Shown piece after piece: positions 1 through 9,411 of a stretch of DNA of 64,000 bases; the first letter of the stretch is position 1; each line of letters starts with the position of its first letter. The notes beneath the pieces were generated by a model. It saw only the letters and a program-made list of their open reading frames with translations. It made no database searches and was not told the origin of the DNA. The position numbers and the translations under genes were made by a program. The stretch comes from Strigamia acuminata (Eukaryota; Arthropoda; Chilopoda; Geophilomorpha; Linotaeniidae), in assembly GCA_949358305.1 (NCBI GenBank), contig OX442314.1:60583369-60647368 (forward strand). Reading direction: 5' to 3'.

Positions 1-346
1 CATGCTGGCGGATGGAGGAGTCAAATCCTCCCGCGATGGTTCTCTCGACTGTCGTGACGGTCCCCGCCCCATTGTACCCTCCGGGTTAGTAACCCGTGAA
101 CGATATGTGAATTATCGTGTTAAACAAATTACTCGGGCATTGGTAATCCTGTATTGGCAATATCTTTTATACCGGTAAGTCCATAGAAATGTTTACCTGG
201 TGGTTGGTACCACCGATAGCGATTTAAAGCGTACAATTAAATACTCGGCGCCTGATCACGAGATCTTGTCGTCGTAAGGCATGCTGGCGGATGGAGTCTC
301 AACAACTCCCGCGACGTTCTCTCAATTGTCGTGACGGTCCCCGCCC
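1..346. repeat. Imperfect direct repeat, two ~67-bp copies
   Basis: The segment starting CATGCTGGCGGATGGAG and ending GACGGTCCCCGCCC occurs at about 1-70 and again at about 280-346, with several differences between the copies. About 210 bp of unrelated sequence separates them. The copies could be parts of LTRs or of a satellite unit extending left of the window. I recognise no coding sequence or known family here. Confidence 0.6.
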
Positions 347-887
347 AATTAATATTTATATAACAATTCATTTGTTATATTACATTAATCACTTTTACTT
401 TTATTCATTTGAAATATGGAATATTCTGCCGAATATTCCTGTCAATGCGAAGGACTTTTCGCATTATTAGATAATCGAGCTGTGGACCAAATACGTCTCC
501 GTAGCGTTATTTGTGACGATGCCGCAAGTCAGCCGTATCCCTTTGGCTTCGCCCGGATCCTCAACCAGTTGATGCCGCCTGCTTACACGCGTCAAGAACC
601 CAATTATGTTATTATAAGTAATAAATATGTTATGTCACACTAATACTGTAAGTTATTTCTACTCAGTCACGTATTCACATTTTACATAAACTTCTGTAAG
701 CTTATCTCGGTTAGGTTGTTGCTACTCTTAGCAACGTCTTGTTTAAACCGATTTATCTATCTCAAAAGGTCTATTAATTTAGCCTAAAAGTAGAATCGTC
801 ACAAGTTGCTTTCATTTTCAGAGCTGGAAGTTGATGTTTGGTTTTAGCTGTCGAATGGTTTTAGCTGTCAAATTGCATTAGCTTATA
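347..887. other. No recognisable gene; one 75-codon ORF
   Basis: A 75-codon ATG-initiated ORF lies at 416-643 (plus). It contains a run of polar and hydrophobic residues but no domain I can name and no signal peptide. The rest is AT-rich and non-coding in appearance. The ORF is reported only for completeness. Confidence 0.25.
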
Positions 888-1061
888 CAGTCGAAACTCT
901 TTATAACAAATCGCGATATAACGAATTATCGATATAACGAATTGTTAAGAATGACTTGGTTGGCCAGCCGTAGAACACCATGTTAAATATTTTTGTTATA
1001 ACGAATTTCAATATAACGAATTATTCGTTATAACAAACAAGTTTTCATGTACACTAGCTGC

Positions 1062-1265
1062 CGGCCAGGACCTAATCCGCGGGGGCCCGATCCGCGCGTC
1101 CCCATTACGCGCCAAAAAACTCCCGATTCCGCGTGGTCCCTATTCCGCGGTGAATTTAACGAATTTAATGAAATGATAATAAAGATGATGATAATAATTG
1201 ATTCCTCTTACGCGCGAAGCCCATCTGCGCGGTTCCTTTTCCGCGCGGTTCTTTTTCCGCGGGGT
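1062..1265 (-). repeat. GC-motif array, left copy (complement of right array)
   Basis: About nine degenerate copies of a unit reading roughly TTTTCCGCGCGGTTCC, spaced about 16-20 bp. An AT-rich spacer (about 1150-1205) interrupts the array. The same unit in reverse complement forms the array at 3595-3793. Inverted subterminal arrays of this kind often serve as transposase-binding sites; that role is inferred here. Confidence 0.65.
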
Positions 1266-1272
1266 TCGGTAT

Positions 1273-1315
1273 CGTAACGTTACGTATCCGTAACGTTACG
1301 TATCCGTGACGTTAC
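1273..1315. repeat. Tandem repeat CGTAACGTTACGTATC x ~3
   Basis: Three near-identical units of about 16 bp containing the palindrome GTAACGTTAC sit just inside the left GC array. The last unit is mutated (CGTGACGTTAC). Confidence 0.8.
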
Positions 1316-1346
1316 TCAGCCCTGACGATGCTGTATTGGCAGTATA

Positions 1347-2112
1347 CAGGGTGGTTCAAAAAGTCTGGTTCACAGTAAATAATTCCCAAACCGTTCTACA
1401 TGTTGATTCAGCAAAATTATTGTAGGGGTAGTATGTCGGGGGAAATCCAATTATGACATCTAATTTGACCTCTGAGGTCATCTTCAAGGTCATCTATATT
1501 GTAACTCAAGAACCGTGACAGTTAGAACAAAAAAGTGAATTAGAAAGTTGTAGAGCATCATCCAATTAGTCTAGAACTGTTCTTAAAAAAATTATTTCTT
1601 AGGGAAAAATTTTGAGAAAAAAAGGTTTGAAATGTTAGTCTACTCAGCTTTGTAACCTAAAACTATCATGTGGAATGTATTTCCAGAATAAATTATTTGC
1701 TTTCTTTTGTATTTCCTCTCTTCCACTTACAAGTATGACCCAATAAAGTGTCCTAGTTCAGGATTAGCTTGGTTGCCTCAATAGTTTAAGGTTACAAAGC
1801 TGAGTTATAATGCTGAGTAGGCCAATGTTTCAGACCTTTTTTCTCAAAACTTTTCCTGAAGAAATAATTTTTTTAAGTACAGTTCTAGACTAATTGGATG
1901 ATGCTCTACAACTTTCTAATTCCCCTTTTTGCTCTAACTGTCACGGTTCTCGAGTTACAATATGGATGACCTTGAAGATGACCTCAAAGGTCAAATTGGA
2001 TGTCATAATTGGATTTCCCCCGACATACTACCTTCACAATCATTTTGCTGAATCAACATCTAAAACGGTTTGGAAATTATTTACTGTGAACCAGACTTTT
2101 TGAACCACCCTG
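1347..2112. mobile_element. Long-TIR mariner-type foldback MITE, copy 1
   Basis: Ends CAGGGTGGTTCAAAAAGTCT and its inverted complement are flanked by TA (1345-1346 and 2113-2114). The two halves are inverted repeats of more than 300 bp that almost meet in the middle, so the element can fold into one long hairpin. It holds no real ORF. A diverged copy lies at 36750-38942. TA target and terminal CAGGG suggest a Tc1/mariner-mobilised element. Confidence 0.85.
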
Positions 2113-2171
2113 TATAAGCACCTTGAACTCGGTATTATTTTCATATTCGTCGTTCAATTGCTGTGTACACA

Positions 2172-3328
2172 ATGACTTCTACTTTAACAAAGTTGCCAAT
2201 TTTTTCTAAAGTGGAAAGTAAGCAGTGGTATGATGCTGCCAACTTTATTTATCGTGAGGACAAACCGGAAGCTGCAGACCCCAACATTATGTGCATGCGA
2301 TGCATTCTGCCAAACTGCCACAGCACAAGCAGGCTGAATTTAGCTAGCCGCAGCTTCGTATTATGTACGCCGCATATGCACGGCACTACACCGCTCAACG
2401 TGAATGTGAAGCTGTTTACTTATGAACTTGTACAGAATTGTCGAAGACTGAACCCGTCCGCACCTCGCAAACCGGAGTACAACAAATTGTACATTAAATT
2501 TCCCGATGTGGCATTGGAACGTCCTTTCAAATCCTTTAAGTCAATTCTCAGCCGGCATTGCAAGAAGGACATACCAAAACTGGATTCACTAAACAGTTTC
2601 TATGCCTTCTTTGAAGCACAGAAGGCTGTCAACGTAGATGATCGACTTTCTTTTCTGTATGATTGCACTTTGGTGGGTGAAGACGCCAACCGACTGAGGT
2701 AGTTGCGCCTGAAGCAGTCCAGCCAACCGCAAATCGCCGAGGTATTCGCAGAAGACGCACAGCGAGCTCGGATGAGGCAAGTGCCGAACCGCCTCTACAG
2801 CGTCGGCGCTCAGCTAGGAACACCGCGAGAAATGTGAATGGTGCTGACCAAACTGCTGTGGTGCGGCCCTTGGATAACGAAGTTGCCCCGCCACAGGTTT
2901 TCAATGAAGAGGTTGCCGTAACACTGGAATTAGGTGAAGAGATTGCCATAACACCGGAATTAGATGAAGACGTTGCCGTAACACAGGAATTTGAAGAGGT
3001 TGCAGTAACACCAGATGAGTGGGAGGAGATTAGGGAGCAGCAACGTTTACAGCATATTGACTCCTTACCTCCTCGGGTTCAGGCACTGGCAATTCAACTT
3101 GCCGAGTTTTTTAGCTGGGCTGCCGAGGACTTGGTTGAGGCAGCGGAGCTAAATTGTTACACTTGTCAGCTATGCAGCACTAATCAGTGCAACATAGCTT
3201 ATAAGTGTGGACATATGATCTGCGCAGCATGTGGCAAAAAGGCTGTTGAAATCGAAGTGCAAATCAAATGTCACGTTTGCCGGTTTGTAATTGAGAAGAA
3301 GAGCCACCTAACCAGGCTCTTCATTTAA
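2172..3328 (+). CDS. FLYWCH-like zinc finger plus RING protein, frameshifted
   Basis: The first frame opens at ATG 2172 and stops at 2700-2702. It has a Cys/His cluster (MCMRC, CHST, then CTPHMH) spaced like a FLYWCH finger but lacking the usual Trp. The second frame is open from 2681 to 3328. It begins with an Arg/Ser-rich stretch, then four acidic repeats of about 11 residues (type EVAVTPELDE), and ends in a C3HC4 RING (CQLC, KCGHMICAAC, KCHVC) about 20 residues before the stop. The frames overlap at 2681-2699, so one indel, or a missed intron or frameshift site, separates them. RING proteins are usually E3 ubiquitin ligases. The gene lies between the inverted GC arrays, so it may be cargo or a working gene of element H. 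No catalytic transposase motif is seen. Confidence 0.6.
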
Positions 3329-3381
3329 TTTTTGAAGTTAAAAACTTAAATCAATTTTACAGTGTAACAACAGTGTTACAA

Positions 3382-3527
3382 CAGTAGCTGCATTCAAAGA
3401 TTAAAATAATAATTTTAGTTTTAGTGTATTTTAAGTTTTAACATGGGTTTCAACAGGAAATGATGTCATTTTTGGTTTAAAATTGAAGTAAAACACAAAA
3501 TATTTTAGTTTTTGAATGCAGCTACTG
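3382..3527. mobile_element. Short MITE (146 bp) of the CAGTAGCTGCATTC family
   Basis: Its ends CAGTAGCTGCATTCAAA and TTTGAATGCAGCTACTG are inverted complements. It is inserted inside a tandem repeat of about 11 bp (AGTGTAACAAC units, 3357-3381 and 3528-3566), which continues on both sides. It is an internally deleted relative of the larger MITE that contains elements H and B. Confidence 0.8.
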
Positions 3528-3594
3528 TAACACCAGTGTAACAATAGTGTAACACCAGTGTAACAACCTACACGATTTTAAAACAATTAATGTT

Positions 3595-3793
3595 AATCGC
3601 GCGGATAAGGAACCGTGCGGAAATAATACATTTATTACATTTAATTTCATTGGCGCGGATTAGGAACGGCGCGGAAAAGGGAGCGTCGGGCAGGACCGCG
3701 CGGAAAAGGGATCCGCGTATCAGGGAGCGCGGATGGGGGACCGTGCGGCTCAGGGAAGCGCGGATTAGGCCCGCGCGGAAAGGAACACAGCCC
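3595..3793 (+). repeat. GC-motif array, right copy
   Basis: About eleven degenerate units reading about GGGACCGCGCGGAAAA with one AT-rich interruption (3621-3651). This is the inverted counterpart of the array at 1062-1265. The ~70-codon frames through it on both strands are artefacts of the repeat. Confidence 0.7.
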
Positions 3794-3801
3794 CTAGCTG
3801 C

Positions 3802-4586
3802 ATTCAAAAATTAAAATATTTGTGTTTTAACAATTGTAGTTTAAGTGTATTTTAAGTTTTAATTTTGAGTGTGAGAATTTTAACTCTATTTTATGAAATG
3901 GACAACATGTGTAGACTTTTACATGACATCACTGATCACCTGATATGTAATAAATTCCAAAATGTAGCATATAATACTCTCCAAGTGGTTAGAAAGAAGT
4001 ATGCATTGTTAGAATGTTATTATTTTTAGTAAGATTTAAAAATTTTATGCTTTGCTAGTAGAAGGAAGGAAGAAATTTTAAGAGTATGACCAACTGACAA
4101 CAGAGGTCATTGACAGCATCAATTCAGAGAGAAAGTGATTGGACATAAAAGAAGAAATTAATTAATAAAGCAACTAAATAATATTTATTAACAATCTTAG
4201 TTAGAAAAATACCAAAATTTATGGTTTGAATAAGAATGGTGAAAAATGAAAGAAGCAATTTAAAAACATGTTCACATGTGAGTTACCTATTTTCATGAAA
4301 ATTCTTCAGAAATTAAAATTCAAAATTTTTGTATTTATGTTTTATGAGTGTGTAGCACAAAAATTTAAAATATAACAGGAAGTGATGTGATAAGTTTTGA
4401 AGTGAAGTCATGTAACTACAGATAAAATATTAATTTGTGAGTGCTTGAATTTTAACTGAATTTTGCTTCAATTTTTATAAATCTTTGTATTCAAATGTAA
4501 TGCATAACTACACTTAAAATTGAAGTAAAATAGAGTTTAGTGAAATTGTATTTTAGTTTGTACTTTTACCAATTTTATTTTTATAG
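3802..4586. other. Body of the host MITE; no gene
   Basis: AT-rich MITE sequence left of Gypsy B. It shares its first ~35 bp and some internal stretches with the short MITE at 3382-3527. No ORF or RNA gene is visible. Confidence 0.6.
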
Positions 4587-4964
4587 TGTCATGCGGTTGA
4601 GTCGCGTCGTCTGCCGACCGTCTCAAACCAGCGCAAATAGTATTAGAATTGTCAAAATCTATCACTAGACTGCGTACGTGATGGTGACATCACGGGCGAG
4701 TCAATTAGAACTAACTCAGGGGGGTGACTTGGGTATAAAAGAGCGACTTTGACTCTTAGACCTCAGTCTTCCCAGGACTTCTAATGATTAATGTTTCAGC
4801 CAGTATATGGCATGATTAGTTTACAAATAAGAGAGAAGGTGTTATTCATGTCTTTAGTCTAATGTTTATTTTGCTTTTAGGTTTAGTCTTAGGTTTAGTT
4901 TTATGATTTCAATTAAGTTTATGATTTGTAATTAAAGAATAAAAGATACTGTTATTATTTCAAT
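4587..4964 (+). repeat. 5' LTR of element B, left part (378 bp)
   Basis: It starts TGTCATGCGGTTGAGTCGCG and contains GGGTATAAAAGAG (about 4730-4742), a good TATA box for the element's promoter. It matches 35455-35832 of the 3' LTR nearly base for base, then breaks at CAAT where element A was inserted. The rest of this LTR resumes at 25630. Confidence 0.9.
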
Positions 4965-6710
4965 TGTGACGGTGACGACCACAACTCCCATTTAACAATG
5001 GTACCGGGAAGAGATCGCAATAAATAAACAGTGAATACAATACGAGATAAATACAAGACAGTTTATTGTTGGCAAACAATATGAAATGAGCTAAATTATA
5101 CATAAGATTAATGCCGATATTTGGCAAGTTAACTGACTATTTAAACTATACAAAGAATTGGCCAATTGGCCCTAAAATAATATCACCACGTGTCGAAGAT
5201 GCGGGAGCGGTTTCCCCATCGCTCGACCTTTTTATAGATGTCGTCTAAGCCGGATGGCTGCATCCTGGAGTCCGATACGGCTTCGCTGGTTCCTTGGTTC
5301 GCTTGTGTAAATTATCGCACGTCGATAAATCGAATGATCTGAGCCTTGCGGTTGACTTTGTCTGCACCGCCACAACTGAGGTTGGATATTGGTGTAAGTA
5401 AATGTGTTCATTTACTTATCAATATTCTGATTATGAATTATATTCAATTCATAAGTGTTGTGAGTTTTTCTACTGGATATTTTGTTGATAAGTTGTCGTC
5501 AACTTATTTGTCACATTGAGTTCAATGTATTCGTGTTTTTAAGTCTTCTTGACTTTGATTAATTAACTTGTGGCCAAGTTAATATTGTTCTGTTGTAAAC
5601 GTAAAGGATAAATGTTAGACTTCCCGTCGCAACACACAATTGCCGTCGATAGAAAACGCCTTGCCATGCAGAACGGTATCAAGCGTCCCCTGCGCCGCAA
5701 CACGGTCGTTCGTCTAGCGATTGACGGTATCACGTACACAGGAGTCGATAGCTCGCGGCTCCGCACAGCAGTTTAGTCCTTCGCGGTACTAATAACAAAA
5801 CGACTGCTTTGGCACCGAATACCATGAGAATCAGCTTGCCAAACACTTGGTGCTACTCGTGGTTACTGTGAAACAGACTGCTTTGGCACCATCAGGTGAA
5901 GGAACCAACTCTCAACAGTCCCGGTGCTTACTCGCGGTTACGAGATGCGTTCATACCGAAAATGACCACTCAGTCCTGCCCGGAGGATACTGAATTGCAC
6001 AGAAGGCAGGTTCTCCTCGGCGAGACCGTAAATTGAAACATGTATGCAACATAACAATCCAATACGTCGGCTTCAATTGCCGGTGGTTGCATGATTCTGT
6101 AGAATCATGCAGCGGTTCTTTGTGAATAAATCAGCAAAGAACCAAGTGGTTTTTCATGGACAACGAATCATATTTCTTAAGTAATAATACCAAACAGAAA
6201 TAATCAAACAGAGCCGTGGGATGGCCGGTTGTTTGGGTTTATATAACCTGACTGGATTAGGGATTAATCCAATCAACCAATTGGAACATGGGTTCCACGA
6301 ATCCCTCCAATTCCGTATCACCGGAAGTGGATACGGAGGAGCAATATGCTAATTCTCACCACAACCGGAACTGGATACCCAGGACCGGAAATGGATCCAC
6401 CAATCACATCGGTCGGTTGATCGATTGATTGCCAAATCTCCTTTTCTGCTGAACTAGAGATTCAATTCACTGATTGTGAATAATACCCATTAATATATAT
6501 TTATATTAATACGAAAATAAGCTTTGTTTATTCTAATAAATATATTCTTATATTTATTTACCAGTTTTTAACTCGTAATTTGAATTTACCGCTGAATTAT
6601 AATCGCGCCATCTAGTGGCGACTCGGAGCATTGACAAATGCGGGTTTCGCCGTAAACACTTTAAAATTCGGCCGTGTTATTAATAAATAGCACTCATAAA
6701 CCGTCATACA
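4965..6710 (-). repeat. 3' LTR of element A (1746 bp)
   Basis: On the plus strand it starts TGTGACGGTGACGACC and ends CCGTCATACA. It is nearly identical to 23882-25627; visible differences include T/C near 6226 and AT shuffles near 6491 and 6650. A 67-codon minus-strand frame (5563-5766) and a 54-codon ATG-started plus-strand frame (5612-5776) overlap. Both are conserved in the other LTR, but recency alone explains that. Confidence 0.9.
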
Positions 6711-7207
6711 TCCCCCTTAATCACTCAACTTAGGAATTCTTTTCATAAGTTTATGTTATTCTTGCGAAATGACTTTATTAATATCTCAAAACAGGACTTT
6801 TTCATCCCGACTAGCTGAGTGTGTGTGCGTGTGACTCAAAATAACTTTCATATTTCTGATGTGCGCAACAATTCTTTTAATGAATTATCAAGAATAAAAT
6901 ATTATTTGGTTACAATAAAACAAACTTGAAACTTTACAACACTTAGTCTCATTTCTCCACATAATTATTATTTCAAATAACGGGAATTTTAACATAATTT
7001 TTTGGTAAATTATTTCTTTTTAGCTTTTCATTAATAAATATTAAAAAATTATTCTTTTTTAGGATCATCTCTTGATTTTCCTTTAAAACATGACTTTTCA
7101 TATCACAAAATGCTTATTTAAATTGTTCTAAACAGAATACTCTTGTATTTTTACGTTAATTCTAACACTTTTTAAAGTTTTCTAATTTTAGCAATTAACT
7201 CCGCGAG
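6711..7207. other. 3' untranslated region of element A with polypurine tract
   Basis: Read on the minus strand, the polypurine tract TTAAGGGGGA (complement of 6711-6720) primes plus-strand DNA synthesis directly before the LTR. The remainder is AT-rich with no ORF. Confidence 0.75.
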
Positions 7208-7666
7208 TCACTTGACTTCTTCTTCATCGGACTCCGATCCTTCACTTTCTTTCTTAAGAGTCTCGCTGGACTCGCCGACTTCGGATTTTTCTAGTGGAAG
7301 AAATTCCGCTGGTTTTCGGTCGATGACGAAATTGGGTTCTTTTGAAACTCCGCCTGTATTTTCTGCTGGTGGAGATTTCGGCGCATATTCCGGAGACCTT
7401 GGTTCATATTCTGGCGTCTTCTCGATTAAGTCATCGTTATCCTCCATGTCCTTCTTAGAAGCATCATATATTTCCGCAATGCAAGGAAGTCCGTAGAACC
7501 ATGAAGGATTGATTAATCCTCTTCCTTCCGTGTTGATTCTGTCTATTAACAGTGTCCATACATGCTCTAATATGGCAAAGGATTCGCCTCGATTGGCGTT
7601 AAATATCAACTTCATCAAGTGGACCGCGTAGTTGATGTTCGAGGGGTCGGTAGAGCCTGAGCGCAT
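7208..7666 (-). CDS. Element A ORF3, downstream part
   Basis: This 152-codon frame begins with an ATG placed directly after, and in frame with, the TAA that ends the upstream part (TAAATG on the minus strand). It starts with a folded-looking segment containing WTLLIDRINTEGRGL and WFYGLPCIAEIY. It continues into a Pro/Glu/Ser-rich acidic tail with a short repeat (EYEPRSPEYAPKSP) and ends in acidic serines. I recognise no family. Either the TAA is a disabling mutation in a ~550-codon ORF3, or the two parts are made by readthrough or reinitiation. Position after pol matches env in errantivirus-like elements, but there is no signal peptide or membrane segment. Confidence 0.55.
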   Translation of the reverse strand: MRSGSTDPSNINYAVHLMKLIFNANRGESFAILEHVWTLLIDRINTEGRGLINPSWFYGLPCIAEIYDASKKDMEDNDDLIEKTPEYEPRSPEYAPKSPPAENTGGVSKEPNFVIDRKPAEFLPLEKSEVGESSETLKKESEGSESDEEEVK

Positions 7667-8854
7667 TTATTCCGTAATTCTTTCGGCAATCTTAAAAAGC
7701 GTCGGAAAATAGTGGCTCACCTCATATTCGAATAGATGCGCAATTTTCGCTCCTGGTGGAAGGAAAAAGGGTTCCACAAGAAGTTCGTTTTCGGCTTCTT
7801 TTTCGTTCTTCTTGGATACCGTTTGACATCCTTTATCGATGACTGTCGTACTTCGTGGTCTTCGGGAGCTCTCTAGAGCTTCTGGCGGAATTCTCAGATC
7901 TTGCATTTCCCTTCCTAGTGGAGTGGTTATGGCGTTCAAGAACTCCGGGCTGATGTACGGCGATCTTCCGTCACTGGAGAGGACAATTTTACATTCCGGG
8001 CAAGTTGCCCACATCCTGGCTGGGGGAGGGTGAATCCCCTTGACCACAAACGGTAAAAAGCTTGGGCGCCAAGGTTGGCTTTTGGGCCGCTTCTTTGTGC
8101 CCTCGCAATTGGAACATTGCGCCAGGTGGCCTCCGGTTCCCGATCCCGAGACCCACCCGACGGCGGAACAAAAAGGACATGGCACTTTGTCCTTCGAGAG
8201 TACCATATTGTCGTGTGGTTTGCCGTTCTCCGAATCGCGTTTACACTGGTCCCGTCTTTTCTGCATCTGACGAACTTTATTTGCCAACTTTTGGCGATCT
8301 GACCATGCGCTGGTATTTGGCCTATTCCTAGGTTGGTCGGACCTTCGGTAGGAGGAATACGACCTCTTTTCCCGATCTCGGTCTGGTGAATCGTTAAATC
8401 TAACGTATTCTCTTTTTGAACGCTCCTGGCCAGTACAAGAGGAAGGTGTAGCGTTTTCTGAGGTTCGGCGGCGTTTAGCTTCCGTTGGTGGAGATTTTCT
8501 TCTTCGTTCTGGCGACTTGACTCGGTTGTACACAATCTCCACCTTTCTTGATTGACTAGTACTCGGCTGATTTTTCTCAATTGGCGGATTATTTCTTGCG
8601 AAGTCATCCGCTTTTATCTTTGGGATAACAAATGGCTTCGTTGTTGATTCTTTCTTTGCCGGTTCCTCCTGTAACGTGGGGATTCCGGGTGGACCAAGCT
8701 CAGCGGGGAGCAATTCGGGATGTTGGCGCGCCCAACTCAAAATATCCCAGCCTCTGGCGTTGATAATTACAGGTGTTTTGGGACACCCTTCTACAAATAC
8801 GGCGGCGGCCGAAGGTGGTGCCGTTACTTCTTCATCTGATGAAACTCGTTGCTT
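7667..8854 (-). CDS. Element A ORF3, upstream part: basic protein with CxxC clusters
   Basis: The frame is open from after a stop at 8855-8857 to the TAA at 7667-7669. No ATG occurs near the front; the first is about 180 codons past the TTG at 8740. It therefore probably begins by splicing, and a candidate acceptor ...CTAAAAG lies just at the opening. Counting from the TTG at 8740: residues about 60-165 are Arg/Ser/Pro-rich and very basic, then a four-Cys cluster (C188, C191, C209, C212), like a zinc ribbon, then CPEC at 247-250. Such a protein could bind nucleic acid. It does not resemble Env, protease or chromatin-reader domains I know. Function unknown. Confidence 0.6.
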   Translation of the reverse strand, partial: KQRVSSDEEVTAPPSAAAVFVEGCPKTPVIINARGWDILSWARQHPELLPAELGPPGIPTLQEEPAKKESTTKPFVIPKIKADDFARNNPPIEKNQPSTSQSRKVEIVYNRVKSPERRRKSPPTEAKRRRTSENATPSSCTGQERSKREYVRFNDSPDRDREKRSYSSYRRSDQPRNRPNTSAWSDRQKLANKVRQMQKRRDQCKRDSENGKPHDNMVLSKDKVPCPFCSAVGWVSGSGTGGHLAQCSNCEGTKKRPKSQPWRPSFLPFVVKGIHPPPARMWATCPECKIVLSSDGRSPYISPEFLNAITTPLGREMQDLRIPPEALESSRRPRSTTVIDKGCQTVSKKNEKEAENELLVEPFFLPPGAKIAHLFEYEVSHYFPTLFKIAERITE

Positions 8855-9411
8855 TTAGCGAAGATGTTCTCCGCCAACGTAGAATTCTAATTTTATATAT
8901 AAAATAGTCGTGAATATCTCTTGATATATTTAAATTTATCATTACTTACACGTAACACTCTAGTACAACGTTGAACCGTCGTGATGATATTTCGAATTTT
9001 CTCGAAGGAGAAATTTTGTTCCTCACGCCGAGGTCACGTGTTCGTCTCTTTTCAGACGAAATTAATCACTGAAGTTTTCTCTCGTCCTTTTCTATCATGA
9101 AAGGATTATAACATTAAGTCCCGACACATAATTTCCGAGTTTTATTGGTAATACATGGGTCTTACCACGAATCTCGAGGTTTTCTTTGAAAGAAATCGCG
9201 ACGAACTTTTTCTATCGACGCAGGTGTCAAAGTTGACTCGCACATGTGTGTGAAGTTTGTGAGAGAACAAATCCTCTACTCTCTACCCGGGGTATTTTCA
9301 CCATACTCTCCTATAGGTTATGATTTAACCATGACTAATTTGTGGGTCAAAAGTGACCCGATTTTTTATCTTTTAAATACTTTTATATTTTATTTAAAAA
9401 ATACGCTATCA
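8855..9411. other. Gap between pol and ORF3 of element A
   Basis: About 550 bp without a convincing ORF on the minus strand. It probably carries splice signals for a subgenomic ORF3 message, by analogy with env messages of errantivirus-like elements. That is inference; I see only a plausible acceptor near 8853-8860. Confidence 0.4.

Larger units (their letters stand above)
1062..3793. mobile_element. Candidate novel element H: inverted GC-motif arrays around a FLYWCH-like/RING gene
   Basis: The 8-bp sequence CTAGCTGC lies on both sides (1054-1061 and 3794-3801), as expected for an 8-bp target duplication in the host MITE's TIR. Inside each end is an array of a degenerate ~16-bp unit, about GGGACCGCGCGGAAAA. 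The right array (3595-3793) has about eleven units in plus orientation. The left array (1062-1265) has about nine in the complementary orientation. Between the arrays lie short minisatellites (1273-1315 and 3357-3566), a mariner MITE and one two-frame gene. An 8-bp duplication would fit hAT, P or KDZ-type transposons. No transposase catalytic domain is visible, so the class is open. Confidence 0.55.

Noticed and set aside
416-643. 75-codon ATG ORF as a gene
   Set aside because: No domain, no conservation evidence, short; kept only as a remark.
3568-3814. ORFs of 74-79 codons on both strands through the GC array
   Set aside because: Repeat translation; open on both strands because the unit has no stop.
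8740-8740. TTG at 8740 as the start of ORF3 of element A
   Set aside because: TTG is not an expected start in an animal, and the frame is open for 38 more codons upstream; splicing is more likely.
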